A stretch of DNA of 25,321 bases from Prorocentrum cordatum (GCA_963575745.1 CAUYUJ010001455.1:75800-101120); one strand, 5' to 3'. Counted from the first letter of the stretch, positions 1-9,258 are shown. Notes: generated by a model not told the origin, from the sequence alone. Program-made: numbers and translations.

Positions 1-681
1 AGGCAACCTTAATGGCTTCGCCGGGGCCAGGATGTTCTGGATGTCTGCCCCCCCCCCCCCCGCCCTTAAGGTCTCCAGGATCTTCACTCCGCTTGGTCGG
101 AGTCTCGCATGCCGCGGCCAGTGTCCATGGACGTGGGCGCCGGCAGGCAGATCGGCGCGCCTGCACGCTCGCTGGAAAAACAGTGGAGGTAGCTGTTGCG
201 CAACGTACACGTCGGTCGGAAGAACTAGGACACACACACACACACGAAGTTTGAAGGCGCTGGCAGCAGATTGGGCTTCCGCCCGCCCCCCGAAGAGGAA
301 GGATAAGAGGTGAAACCACTCGATCCTTGGAGTAGGAAGGCGCCTCGCGCAGAGCGGGATCCGAACGTCCAAGAATACCTAAGTACCTCCAACGACTGGC
401 GGGCAATCTCCCTCGACTAGTGGCGGAGGCAACGAGAGCAAGGATCGGCACTCGGGGATCCCCACGGGGCGCCAAGTGGGCGTTTTCTGATTCGGCGTTT
501 CGACATCGGGCGGAAGGGGGGGGGGGGAACGGGGGTGGTCTGGCTCCGAACTCCTGTTTGGTGCGGCTGTTTGGAACCGTGCGTCCTCTGGATGAGGCCC
601 CAACTGCTCAAAACGGGCGCCCAAACCAGCCAAGATCTACCCCACGAGGGGGGGGAGGGTGCACGGCTTCCCCCGGGGCAG
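1..681. other. GC-rich non-coding sequence, no gene seen
   Basis: I see no recognisable gene here. The segment holds a 14-base C run (48-61), a short (AC)8 tract (230-245) and a G run near 517-528. Short open frames overlap on both strands and none shows a recognisable domain. The composition is GC-rich like the rest of the window. Confidence 0.6.
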
Positions 682-888
682 TAGGCGACCCGAGGAGGAG
701 GAGGAGGAGGAGGAGGAGGAGGAGGAGGAGGAGGAGGAGGAGGAGGAGGAGGAGGAGGAGGGGGAGGAGGAGATTGAGGAGGAGGGAGGGGGAGGCGGAG
801 GAGGAGGAGGAGGAGGAGGAGGAGGAGGAGGAGGAGGAGCAGGAGCAGGAGGAGGAGGAGGCGGAGGAGGAGGAGGACGGGTCGCCTA
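682..888. repeat. (AGG)n microsatellite framed by a perfect 11-bp inverted repeat
   Basis: About 185 bp of AGG/GGA repeat with GAGATTGAGG and GGAGCAGGAGCA interruptions. It is bounded by TAGGCGACCCG (682-692) and its exact reverse complement CGGGTCGCCTA (878-888). The right flank (CGGGTCGCCTAAGCCCTGTGG and onward) resembles the right flank of the AGG array near 19714-19760, so the two arrays probably sit in copies of one dispersed repeat. The poly-Arg, poly-Glu and poly-Gly frames across it are artefacts of a stop-free unit. Confidence 0.85.
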
Positions 889-1090
889 AGCCCTGTGGAG
901 AAACCCTCCAGTGGGAGGGGGGATGCGAGGGCCCGCTCTCAGTCGGCCAGGCACTGCGTCCGAAAAAAACGGCCACCCGGCACTCCCCCAGGGGAGCCGC
1001 CGAGGCCCCCCCGGGAGACCCCCACAAAGGCCCTCTCGGGGGCCGGCCTCTGCCTGGGGGCTGCTCGGGCCGACCCCAGCCCTGGCTCTG
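889..1090. other. GC-rich spacer, no gene seen
   Basis: Its first 40 bases or so match the flank of the AGG array at 19714-19760. The remainder is C- and G-rich with no domain in any frame. Confidence 0.5.
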
Positions 1091-1270
1091 CCGTCGGGGC
1101 GCTGACCTGAGGAAATGCATGAATCAGGAGCGAGGCCCATGTTTTCCAGAAGTTAAACTCCGCCTTCCCATCGGAAGCCGAAGGACAACCGACGGCAAGC
1201 ATCGAAATCATGGAGGAGCACGGAGCCCCTCCCCAACGACAAGGGTTCCTTCTCTGGCGCCCTGGCTCTG
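1091..1270 (+). repeat. Dispersed repeat D, copy 1 (lacks the MITE)
   Basis: The copy opens with CCGTCGGGGCGCTGACC, followed by AATCAGGAGCGAGGCCC, AGTTAAACTCCG, and GAGCCCCTCCCCAACGACAA then GGGTTCCTTC. The same blocks occur in the same order near 20514-20880 and 25193-25321. At the point where the copy near 20514 carries a 173-bp insertion, this one reads straight through (AATCAG, then GAGCGAGG, at 1122-1135), so it is a related empty site. It passes directly into repeat A at about 1281. Its function is unknown. Identity to the other copies is perhaps 65-75% by eye. Confidence 0.7.
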
Positions 1271-1280
1271 CCGTCCCGCG

Positions 1281-1690
1281 CGAGCTCGGGAACAAAAACA
1301 TGAACCTGGCGAAGGACCCTACAATATGCAATTGTGAGCACCGTCGTTGTGTGCACCGCATTCGGAAAGCTCCCTACAGGGTCACGAAGCGTGTGAGGGA
1401 TGTGCCAAAGTGAGGGGGGTGACGGCAGGAGGGAAGAGGTCGGCCGGTCGCTGCATCGGGCCTTGGGTCGAGAATCAACCACTGGAACACATCAAATATA
1501 TGATTCGATATATACGACCTGCAGTGCGCGCACGGACGATATGAAAACGGCGTGCCCTCCCTGGGAGCCCCGAGTTGACTTCGCTCTACCATCTGCGGTG
1601 AGACTCGAGAAGTTTGAATCGCTCGGCTAGACTGAGTTTCGAGCGCTGCCTCTTCAAGACGAGGACCCAACACCACAGGATAGATGGGAA
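1281..1690 (+). repeat. Composite repeat A, copy 1 (single core unit)
   Basis: The left module, GGCGAAGGACCCTACAATAT then GCAATTGTGAGCACCG and GCACCGCATTCGG, matches those at about 5070 and 9769. One core-like unit follows (GGTCACGAAGCGTGTGAGGG). The right module, about 1641-1690 (CTCTTCAAGACGAGGACCCA, then ACACCACAGGATAGATGGG), matches those near 6435 and 10608. Between core and right module there are about 220 bp of unrelated sequence, including an AT-rich patch at 1493-1520. This is the short form of an element whose other copies hold many tandem core units. Confidence 0.75.
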
Positions 1691-1817
1691 AAAGGTCCTG
1701 CCGGCTGGCCCTCGGGTGCGACCGGCGCTTCGACCGAGCAGAGCTGCGCTGGATCGCGGGCGGGCCCACGCGCGTGGGCAGCCAGGCCCACGCAGACTAC
1801 GCACAGAAGGTGAACTT

Positions 1818-2475
<658 letters not shown>

Positions 2476-2945
2476 TATGTGCAAGGGAGTGGGAGACACC
2501 GAGAAGTTCCCATGGCTCCTCCTCGCCGAGAGCAGAGGGAGGAGACTCCCTGGAAAAGCTGCCCGACCTGCGATGTCTATATGGCCCCCGAAGCCCCGAA
2601 CCGTTCCCTACGGCCAGCCAGCCGCTCATCTGGACTCGCTCTCTGACGGTCCTGGGGCCAAGCGAGGGCTTCCCGGAGGCCGCACACGGACAACGGCACC
2701 TCCCGTCGTGCTTGCCCCACGGCGCGACCCCTTGTGGGGTTTGGGCGAAGGGGAGCGGAGGGAAGGAGTGCGGATGGGAGCAGACAGCTACACACTGCAT
2801 ACGCGTGAGCGCTCGGAGGACCCGCGCGGATCTCTTCGATCGGCGCTGCTCCCCCCCCCCCCGGGCGCGCGGAGCGGGGCCAGATCTGCCGCCAGAGGGG
2901 GGCCCAGCGCCGACCCAAGAACGCCGCGCGGAGCCGAAAGTTGAT
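2476..2945. other. GC-rich unique sequence, no gene recognised
   Basis: Frames stay open on both strands through this segment, but none shows a domain or a repeated protein pattern I recognise. An open plus frame begins inside the AT-rich halo and runs to about 3335, crossing a transposable element, which argues against it being a real exon. Confidence 0.5.
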
Positions 2946-2951
2946 GTGTAT

Positions 2952-3124
2952 CTAGGGCTCACAACTTCGCGCTTCGCGCTCCCCGAAGCGCGAAGCGCGA
3001 ATAACTTCGCGCTCTCGCGCCGCCCTCCCAAAGGGAGAATAGGAGGACGAGGAGGAGGGGGAGAAGGAACGAGGGCCGCGAAGCGCGAAGCGCGAATAAC
3101 TTCGCGCCCTCGGGGGAGCCCTTG
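2952..3124 (+). mobile_element. 173-bp MITE (6-bp target duplication family), copy 1
   Basis: The left end is CTAGGGCTCAC and the right end GGGGGAGCCCTTG, so the ends are inverted copies of (C)AAGGGCTCCC. Inside are a left hairpin made of TTCGCGCTTCGCGC and its complement, TAACTTCGCGC direct repeats, a short AGGAGG core, and a right GCGAAGCGCGAAGCGCGAA block. The flanks share TGTAT or GTGTAT (2946-2951 and 3124-3129). The exact right boundary is ambiguous by one G. Copies 2 and 3 have the same length and differ at roughly 10 sites. It encodes nothing, so it is non-autonomous. A target duplication of 6 bp is reported for families such as Dada and IS3EU; assigning this element to either would be inference. 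Confidence 0.85.
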
Positions 3125-3481
3125 TGTATGCACTTGTTTGGTCCTCCCAGGGAGGGGCGAGGGAGAGAGGCAACGGATGGCCTCAGCGGCAGGCCCCCCC
3201 AAAACGGCCCAAGGGGACCCCCAAAGGACCCCCCAACACAAGGCCTCCAGGGGCAAAGCACATAGTGAATGTTGCTGCGGTGAGGGCGTTGGATTTGGAA
3301 CCCTTAGATCCGCCACCATGCCTGCGGCACGCTAAGGCGTGGAAGAATTGCAGGGGCTTTCTGGCAGGGATTGTGTAGCCTTCTAAGGAACCCCCCCAGT
3401 CGCGCTTCCCTGACTGCATCGCCCCTATCACCAGGGGCCCCTGGGCGGCCACGGCGCCTCCCTGGGGCTTTCCACGGCTTC
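3125..3481. other. Unique GC-rich spacer, no gene seen
   Basis: This holds C-rich sequence (GGACCCCCAAAGGACCCCCC) and no recognisable coding or RNA gene. The CCAAGG-style motifs toward its right end lead into the minisatellite that follows. Confidence 0.5.
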
Positions 3482-4018
3482 CATGACTGTCCAGGAGGCC
3501 CCCGAGACGGTCCAAGAGGGCCCCGAGTCGCTGAACGATCGCTCGAAGACGCTCAAGATAACCTAAAGATGGCCCAAGAGGCCTCCAAGACTCCCAAGAG
3601 GCCTCCCAAGAAAGGAAAGTCCCATGCAGCACAGCTCATTTATCTTCCATAGGTTTTTGAAGGATTCTGGCGTTCTCGACTTTTCGGCTTTCCGACGCTC
3701 CAAGACGGCTCAAAAGGCACCCAAGATCACACCAAAGTGGCCCAAGAGGTCTCCAAGAGGGCCCAAAAGTGCCTAACAGTGTCCAAACGACCCAAGAGGC
3801 GCCCAAGACGGCGTCAAAAGGGGCCCAAGAGAGGGACGAAGAGAAAATCCGAGCCTTCCGCCTTAAGACGCCCCCAGGAAGCTGCAAGAGGCGCCCAAGA
3901 GTCCCCAAGAGGCCCCCAAGCGGCCCTAAGAGGCTTCCACGAGGCCCCCAAGAGACCCAACAGATGCCCCCAAACAATTCCCAAGAGAGATCAAAACTGC
4001 TTCCAGGAGGCCCCCGAG
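3482..4018 (+). repeat. CCAAGAGG-type minisatellite element, copy B1
   Basis: Irregular units of about 10-20 bp are built on CCCAAGAGGCCCCCAAGA and CCAAGACGG. A non-repetitive spacer (about 3630-3700: ATTTATCTTCCATAGG, TTTTCGGCTTTCCGACGCTC) splits the array. The segment GAAAATCCGAGCCTTCCGCC lies near 3842. Copy B2 (15470-15910) has the same order: array, spacer with a comparable CCATAR and TTCGGC block, array, then AAAAATCCGAGCCTTCCGCC, then array. On the minus strand this reads as Leu/Gly/Ser/Trp-rich repeats. Units are irregular and frames shift, so I do not call a protein. Confidence 0.75.
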
Positions 4019-4566
4019 ACCAACGAACACCCGATAGGCTTCACACCCACAACCCAGGCACGGTGGCGGGACTTGCCGTAGGTAACTGGACACACAATCC
4101 AGGGTCTGGAAGCCGATGGAACGCACATTGAAACTTGGCCATGGCTACCACCGCCGCCCTCATCAAGTACGGAATCCTCCAGGGTCTTGAATCCTTCTGG
4201 GTACATTCCTGAACGAACGCCTATGCATTCGGTGGCAACTCATGGCAGCCTCCCATGCCATCTTGCTGGCTCTTTCGAATCGACACTCACCGACGCTACT
4301 CCGAGTTTCATAATAAGCGTCGGGGGGGCGTCACCCCCGCCGACAGCCCCACATCGACCTCCGTCGCGGGCAGCCGCCGCGCGCCGAAGGCTCTCCGACC
4401 CCCGTCGCGGCGCGACGACGAGGCGAGGTTGACCCCCGTCGGGGGGGCACCCCCATTACGCTTCTCAAGACATCCAAAATCAGCGGCGCGAGTCGACGCG
4501 CCAGTCGACCCCCAGACGGTGCCTTCCCCATCGGCTGCCACACGCTGGCGCACGCTCAAGCACCAA
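4019..4566. other. Unique sequence, no gene recognised
   Basis: The left half is mixed-composition DNA. From about 4318 it becomes CG-rich with CCCCCGTCGGGGGGGC-type inverted C/G runs (4318-4335, 4433-4455). No domain is visible in any frame. Confidence 0.5.
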
Positions 4567-4567
4567 C

Positions 4568-4870
4568 AACGGCGGACTCTCTCGAGGACACGCGAGGCTC
4601 CCATGACTTGCGCTTGCCACCGCACCCGCCGTCGGGTCTTTGACAGACGTTCGCCCACCTCGCCGTCGGGGCCGCGACCACCTTGGGCCAGGGTCACTTC
4701 GGGCGGCGCCCGAGCGGACGGCGGACTCTCTCGAGGACACACGCGGCTCCCATGGCTTGCCGCCGCACCCGCCGTCGGGTTTTCGACAGACGTTCGCCCA
4801 CCTCGCCGTCGGGGCCGCGACCACCTTGGGCGTCGGGGCCACTCCGGGCGGCGCCCCGAGCGGACGGCCG
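4568..4870 (+). repeat. 150-bp tandem duplication, two units
   Basis: GGCGGACTCTCTCGAGGACA occurs at about 4571 and again at 4721. The following 140 bases (GCTCCCATG, CGCACCCGCCGTCGGGT, GACAGACGTTCGCCCACCTC, CCGTCGGGGCCGCGACCACC) are repeated at roughly 90% or better. The period of 150 is a multiple of three, so frames stay in register, but no known domain appears and both strands are open. A real exon duplication is possible but unsupported. Confidence 0.85.
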
Positions 4871-5019
4871 GGGCCTCCTGCCGCTGCGGCAGGCAGCACG
4901 GCGGGGGGGGTCTTTCGAGCGTCCTCGCGGCTTCTGCAGAGGAGCACGATCATGGCACTGCCAGGGGGCACGCAAGAATCAGAAACGAAGCCCACGGCTG
5001 GCGCCGGCGGAGCCTGGGT

Positions 5020-6480
5020 GCACGGGGAGAACTGGAGGAGCAGCCGCGGAAGAACCGGAACGATCCCGGCGAAGGACCCAGACATGTGCAGTTGTGAGTA
5101 CCGCAATGGTGAATATCTTCTTCGGTGGAGCTCCCCATGGGGCCACGCGGCGCTGTACTGGGTGGGGGGGGAACGCATGCGGGCGGTAATACTGGGGCCG
5201 TTGGTGGAGCATCTTACGGGGCCACGAAGCGCTGTACTGGGTGGGGGGGGACGCATGCGGGCGGTAGCACTGAGACCTCCGGTGTAGCTCCGCATGGGGC
5301 CACGAAACGCTGTACTGGGTGGGGGGGACGCATGCGGGCGGTAGCACTGGGACCTTCGGTGGAGCGCCCTATGGGGCCACGAAACGCTGTACTGGGTGGG
5401 GGCGACGCATGTGGGCGGTAGCGCTGGGACCTTCGGTGGAGCTCCGTATGGGGCCACGGAGCGCTGTACTGGATGGGGGGGGCGCATGAAGACTGTAGCG
5501 CTGGGGAAGTCGGTGAAGGCCTCTATGGGGCCACGAAGCGCTGTACTGGGTGGGGGGGGGGCGCATGTGGACGGTAGCGCCAGGACCTTCGGTGGAGCTC
5601 CCGTTGGAGCCACGAAGCGCTGTACTTGGTGGGGTGGACGCATGCGGGCGGTAACACTGGGACCTTTGGTCGAGCTCCCGTTGGAGCCACGAAGCGCTGT
5701 ACTTGGTGGGGTGGACGCATGCGGGCGGTAACACTGGGACTTTTGGTGGAGCTCCCTACGGGGCCACAAACTGCCGTACTGGGTGGGGGGGCGCATGCGG
5801 GCGGTAGCGCTGGTGAAGTCGGTGGAGCTCCCCATGGGGCCACGAAACGCTGTACTGGGTGGGGGGGACGTATGCGGGCGGCAGCGCTGGGGAAGTCGGT
5901 GAAGCTCCCAATAGGGCCACGAAGCGCTGTACTTGGTGGGGGGGGACGCATGCGGGCGGTAGCGCGGGGACCTTCGGTGGAGCGCCCTATGGGGCCACGA
6001 AACGCTGTACTGGGTGGGGGGGACGCATGCGGGCGGTAGCACTGGGACCTTCGGTGGAGCTCCATATGGGGCCGAAAAAACGCTGTACTGGATAGGGACG
6101 AAGCATGCACTGGGGCCGACGGTGGAACTCCCTACGGGGCCACGAAGCGCTTTACTGGGTGGGGGGGGGGGGGGGGCGCATGCGGGCGGTAGCGCTGGGA
6201 CCTTCGGTGGAGCTCCGTATGGGGCCACGAAACGCTGTACTGGGTGGGGGGCGACGCATGCGGGCGGTAGCACTGGACCTTCGGTGGAGCTCCGTAGGCC
6301 GCGAAACGTGTGAGGGGTGTGTGCTGAAATGGGTGATGACAATGATGATTGGAGAGGGGAATAGGAGGAGGAAGGAAGGAAAGAAAGAAGTGAGAAAATA
6401 AGGAATGAAGAAAGGAAGCAAGGAGGAACTCGCGGCGCTCTCTTCAAAACGAAGACACAACACCACAGGATGGTTGGGAA
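5020..6480 (+). repeat. Composite repeat A, copy 2, with about 15 core units
   Basis: The left module (GGCGAAGGACCCAGACATGT then GCAGTTGTGAG) lies at 5069-5100. About 15 units of 75-79 bp follow from 5120 to 6310, each built as GACGCATGCGGGCGGTAGCA, CTGGGACCTTCGGTGGAGCT, CCGTATGGGGCCACGAAACG, CTGTACTGGGTGGGGGG. The array ends with a transition to AACGTGTGAGGGGTGTG, then a purine-rich tract (6335-6425), then the right module (6431-6480: CTCTTCAAAACGAAGACACA, ACACCACAGGATGGTTGGGA). The minus strand is open for 655 codons because the unit lacks stops in all three frames. The frames rotate along the array, so I do not read it as a protein. Confidence 0.9.
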
Positions 6481-6535
6481 ACATGCGAGCCCCTTCCGAA
6501 CCCAAAGCGGTCCTTATTGCAGCGCCTTGACTGCA

Positions 6536-6712
6536 GAGTCAACACGTATCAGAAGGATACGCGGTAAGGATGCAAGGGATTTGGAGGCGGCCCATGTTGA
6601 CGTTTCTTTCGAACGAGGTTGGCCAATGAAAGTCGCTAAGGATGGGCCGAAGGGGCAAGGATGCAAGGTTACCCTTGGGAAGGTGGCCCATCCTCAGTAT
6701 GCGGGTTGACTG
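6536..6712 (+). mobile_element. Pogo/Tigger-like MITE, copy 1
   Basis: The right end is ATGCGGGTTGACTG followed by TA (6699-6714). The left end, GAGTCAACACGTAT (6536-6549), is its degenerate inverted copy. The interior (TTTCGAACGAGGTTGGCCA, GAAAGTCGCTAAGG, GGCCGAAGGGGCAAGGATGC, CCCTTGGGA) matches the copy at 12240-12411. Ends of CAGT(C/T)(A/G)AC type next to TA are typical of pogo/Tigger elements of the Tc1/mariner superfamily. The element has no transposase. It lies just after the right module of repeat A and a D-like block. Confidence 0.7.
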
Positions 6713-6746
6713 TAGTATTATGTTGCTCCCATCGTACTTAAGGACC

Positions 6747-6890
6747 ACATCCAGAAATAATTTCGAACACCCAGAAAAGTGTCGAAAAGGTGTCGAAACA
6801 ATGTCGGGCGAGTGCCTCCCAGGGCCCGACACGTGAAAACCTGGGAGGTTCGGTATTTTTCTGGTGCTCGAAATTCTTTCTGTTGATCAA
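6747..6890. repeat. Foldback element (imperfect 40-bp arms)
   Basis: The left arm AAATAATTTCGAACACCCAG (6755-6774) and onward AAAAGTGTCGAA pairs with the right arm TTCGGTATTTTTCTGGTGCT then CGAAATTCTTTCTG (6849-6882). By eye about three quarters of positions pair. Nested inside are CCTCCCAGG/CCTGGGAGG and GTCGGGC/GCCCGAC. It is probably another small inverted-repeat transposon remnant; a structured RNA is a less likely alternative. Confidence 0.6.
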
Positions 6891-6899
6891 GGCTAAAGT

Positions 6900-7140
6900 A
6901 GGGAGGGAGGCGGAGGCTGGGCGGAGGCGGCGGAAGCAGCAGCCTGCAGATGCCGGGGTAACTGAAAAGGCGGAGGCGGAGGAGGACGAGGGCGAGGGCA
7001 AGGACGAGGAGGCTGAGGAGGGACAGGAAGGCACAGAGGAGTCTGTGGAGGAGGTGGCGGAGGAGGTGGCGGAGGGGGGGTTCGCCCCCAGAAGGGACGT
7101 GAACCTTCTCTTCTGTGTCGTGCTGCTGTTGCCTTAAGGC
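6900..7140 (+). repeat. Purine-rich GGCGGA/GGAGGTGGC tract
   Basis: Imperfect G/A-rich repeats run through this segment (GGAGGCGGAGGCTGGGCGGA, then GGAGGTGGCGGAGGAGGTGG). The plus strand reads as a Glu/Ala-rich stretch, which is what such a sequence gives in frame. No independent sign of a gene is present. Confidence 0.6.
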
Positions 7141-7397
7141 AACGGCCGCGGCACGTACAACGTTATTATTGTTGGAGCATCATAACTGTAGTAATGGTCG
7201 ATCCCCTCTGCCCGCTGCCCAGGGGAGGGAGCCCGTGGCCCGCGCGCGCGGCTGGCGGGCCTCCAGGGGGGCAGCCAGCCAGCCCCCGCCCGCGCCCGGG
7301 GCAGCGGCGCCCTGCACCACCCATGGGGCCGACGGGAGGGACATCCTCCTCACCCCCTGACTGCTGCTCCTCCCTCCGCTCCGCACCCGCCGCCCTC

Positions 7398-7452
7398 GAA
7401 AGCGAAGGCGGGCGGCGAAAGCGGGCGGCGAAAGCGGGCGGCGAAGGTGGGC
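7398..7452 (+). repeat. 15-bp minisatellite, about 3.7 units
   Basis: GCGGGCGGCGAAAGC is repeated in tandem, with the last unit degenerate (GTGGGCGGCGATTGC). Confidence 0.85.
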
Positions 7453-7626
7453 GGCGATTGCCTGTCGTGAATCAGCTGTCCTTTGTCTCGTTTCGGTGTT
7501 CTCTTGTCGTGCTTCAGTTTTCCCAGTCGTGAGAAAACCCTTGGTTTCACCTCCTCCCCCCCTCCCCCGCGCTGCCCCTCCTACTCTTCCCTGGGCAAGC
7601 CGCGGGAGCGAGCGCTCGAGGCGTCG

Positions 7627-7815
7627 GTCCCCCCCCCCTCCTCCTCCCCCTCCCCCTCCTCCTCCTCCTCCTCCTCCTCCTCCTCCTCCTCCTCCTCCTC
7701 CCTGCTCCTCCTCCTCCTCCTCCTCCTCCTCCTCCTCCTCCTCCTCCTCCTCCTCCCTGCTCCTCCTCCTCCTCCTCCTCCCTGCTCCTCCTCCTCCTCC
7801 TCCTCCTCCTCCTCC
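7627..7815. repeat. (CTC)n microsatellite with CCCTGCTCC interruptions
   Basis: This is nearly pure CTC/TCC repeat with two or three CCCTGCTCC spacers at irregular intervals. It is a polypyrimidine tract on the plus strand and reads as Ser, Pro or Leu runs, depending on frame. Confidence 0.95.
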
Positions 7816-8225
7816 ACCTCGACGAGGGGGCAGGGAGACAAGACCTCCCCCTCCCCAGCAGCTGCCAGCGTGCCCGCCTTGCCCACTCATCCGCCCCCCA
7901 TCCGCCGTTCTCGTCTGCCGTCTGCCGTTCTCATCCGTCGGCCTCTGCCGCCTCTCCGGCCTCTGCCACAGGGCCCTCCCCCTCCCGCTGGCAGAGGAGT
8001 GCGGCCCCTTCAGGGGCGACGATGGGGGCGAATAGCTCAGGGGAGACCAGTACTTGCATCCAGGGGCGCCGATGGTCCGTGCCTTCGGCGACGCCCCCCG
8101 GCGGATACGTGTGTGATGCCCGCCCTTGCCTCCAACCTCTTGCCCCCTTTCCCCCTGGGCCCCCCCCTCCCCCGGGGGAGAAGCGAAGCAGAAAGAGAAG
8201 AGAAGAGAAGACGAAGAGGGGAAAA
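7816..8225. other. GC-rich spacer, no gene seen
   Basis: This contains small CCGTCTGCCGTTCTC-style duplications (7897-7940) and otherwise unremarkable GC-rich sequence. No domain is visible. Confidence 0.45.
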
Positions 8226-8392
8226 AGAGAGAGAGAGAGAGAGAGAGAACGCGCGCGACGACAACGACAGCGGCGACGACGACGACAACGCGCTGTGGAC
8301 CCCCTCCCACCCGTGAGCCGGAGGGGCGAGAGGAGGAGGAGGAGGAGGAGGAGGAGGAGGAGGAGGAGGAGGAGGATGAGGAGGAGGAGGAG
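8226..8392. repeat. (GA)n, (GAC)n and (AGG)n microsatellites
   Basis: (GA)n lies at 8226-8248, GCGACGACGACGAC-type repeats at 8256-8291, and (AGG)n at 8330-8392 with one GGATGAGG interruption. All are short simple repeats within 170 bp. Confidence 0.9.
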
Positions 8393-8404
8393 TGCGGGCA
8401 TGAC

Positions 8405-8588
8405 TTGTGTTCATGTCCACTGCAGCTTGGAGTTTCGGGCTCACTTTCCCAGAAGCCCGAGGCGCACTGGACATGGATGAGAAGCTTTGGCCCCTGGAGG
8501 CTCGATTTTTATCCACATCCAGTGCGCCTCGGCCTTGCGGCGCCCCCTCCAAGAGAGCCTCAGGCGCACTGGACGTGGATGAAAATAT
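8405..8588. repeat. Two tandem inverted dyads built on GCGCACTGGACRTGGATGA
   Basis: The motif GGCGCACTGGACATGGATGA occurs as a plus copy at 8461-8480, a minus copy at 8508-8530 (ATCCACATCCAGTGCGCCTC), a plus copy at 8561-8582, and a degenerate minus copy at about 8410-8425 (TTCATGTCCACTGC). Orientation alternates minus, plus, minus, plus with about 51-bp spacing, so the segment is two tandem dyads of about 80 bp with a period near 102. It is flanked by AGG arrays on both sides. Confidence 0.75.
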
Positions 8589-8595
8589 TGCCCGC

Positions 8596-8662
8596 AGAGG
8601 AGGAGGGGTAAGAGGAGGAGGAGGAGGAGGACGAGGAGGAGGAGGAGAAGGAGGAGGGAGGA
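8596..8662 (+). repeat. (AGG)n microsatellite
   Basis: Short, slightly degenerate GAGGAGGAGG repeat immediately right of the dyads. Confidence 0.9.
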
Positions 8663-9102
8663 GATCGCCCCCTTCCCCTCTGGGCCCCTGGGAGCCCGCC
8701 CCCCTCCCGCCTCTGGCGGCACCGCGCGGCCAGCCGGCAGGGCGCGCACCCGCGCGTCCGAGCGCGCGGCCGCGGTGGCCAGGGCCGCCCGGGACGCGCT
8801 GCACTCGGCGAGCGCCAGGGGGCCTTCCGAAGGCGGAGGCCCTGCCCCACCAGCCAGCTCACTCTCTGATGGGGACCGCTTCCAACCGAAGCTTCTCCTT
8901 CGGATGCCAGCCCCGCTTCACCCTGGACCAGTACTCCGCCGCTTTGGCGAGTGGACGTGTGCACTCATTGCGGAGCTGCTTAAATTGTCCGAGGGTCGAA
9001 AACGCTTTGCAGCGGGTGCATCTGATCAAAATCTGACCGCCCGCCGGGGGAAGGGGGGCCGTGTGTGAGAAGGCATCCCTTCACTCGCGGCCACAACTTG
9101 GC
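8663..9102. other. Spacer, no gene seen
   Basis: GC-rich sequence grading to mixed composition after 8850. No frame shows a recognised domain, and I see no RNA gene. Confidence 0.5.
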
Positions 9103-9245
9103 AAGCGCGATCCACTACTCGCAGAGCAGCTACTCGCAAGTGGCCCGGACCCGCCGAGGGGGATCTACGATAGAGTACACAAAGGCAGACGTATGGTTTT
9201 TCGGACGTTTGCGAGTAGGCACTCTGCGAGTAGTGGAACGCGCTC
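9103..9245. repeat. Inverted-repeat element with about 45-bp arms
   Basis: The left arm AAGCGCGATCCACTACTCGC (9103-9122), continuing AGAGCAGCTACTCGCAAG, pairs with the right arm ending GCGAGTAGTGGAACGCGCTC (9226-9245). About 85% of positions match by eye. The loop is about 53 bp. ACTACTCGC/CTACTCGCA repeats occur within each arm. It looks like a small MITE or foldback, and I found no clear target duplication. Confidence 0.65.
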
Positions 9246-9258
9246 GGCGAATGACGGG

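Noticed and set aside
48-61. C homopolymer as possible regulatory tract
   Set aside because: A single 14-base run with no accompanying motif, and possibly length-variable sequencing noise.
1600-1650. tRNA-like TTTGAATCGCTC string
   Set aside because: No acceptor stem or D-arm could be paired around it.
4480-6447. 655-codon open frame on the minus strand with Pro/Ser/His-rich periodic sequence
   Set aside because: It runs through the 75-79-bp array and the 150-bp duplication. The unit lacks minus-strand stops in all three frames and unit length is not a multiple of three, so the same DNA cycles through three different peptides. No domain or independent support.
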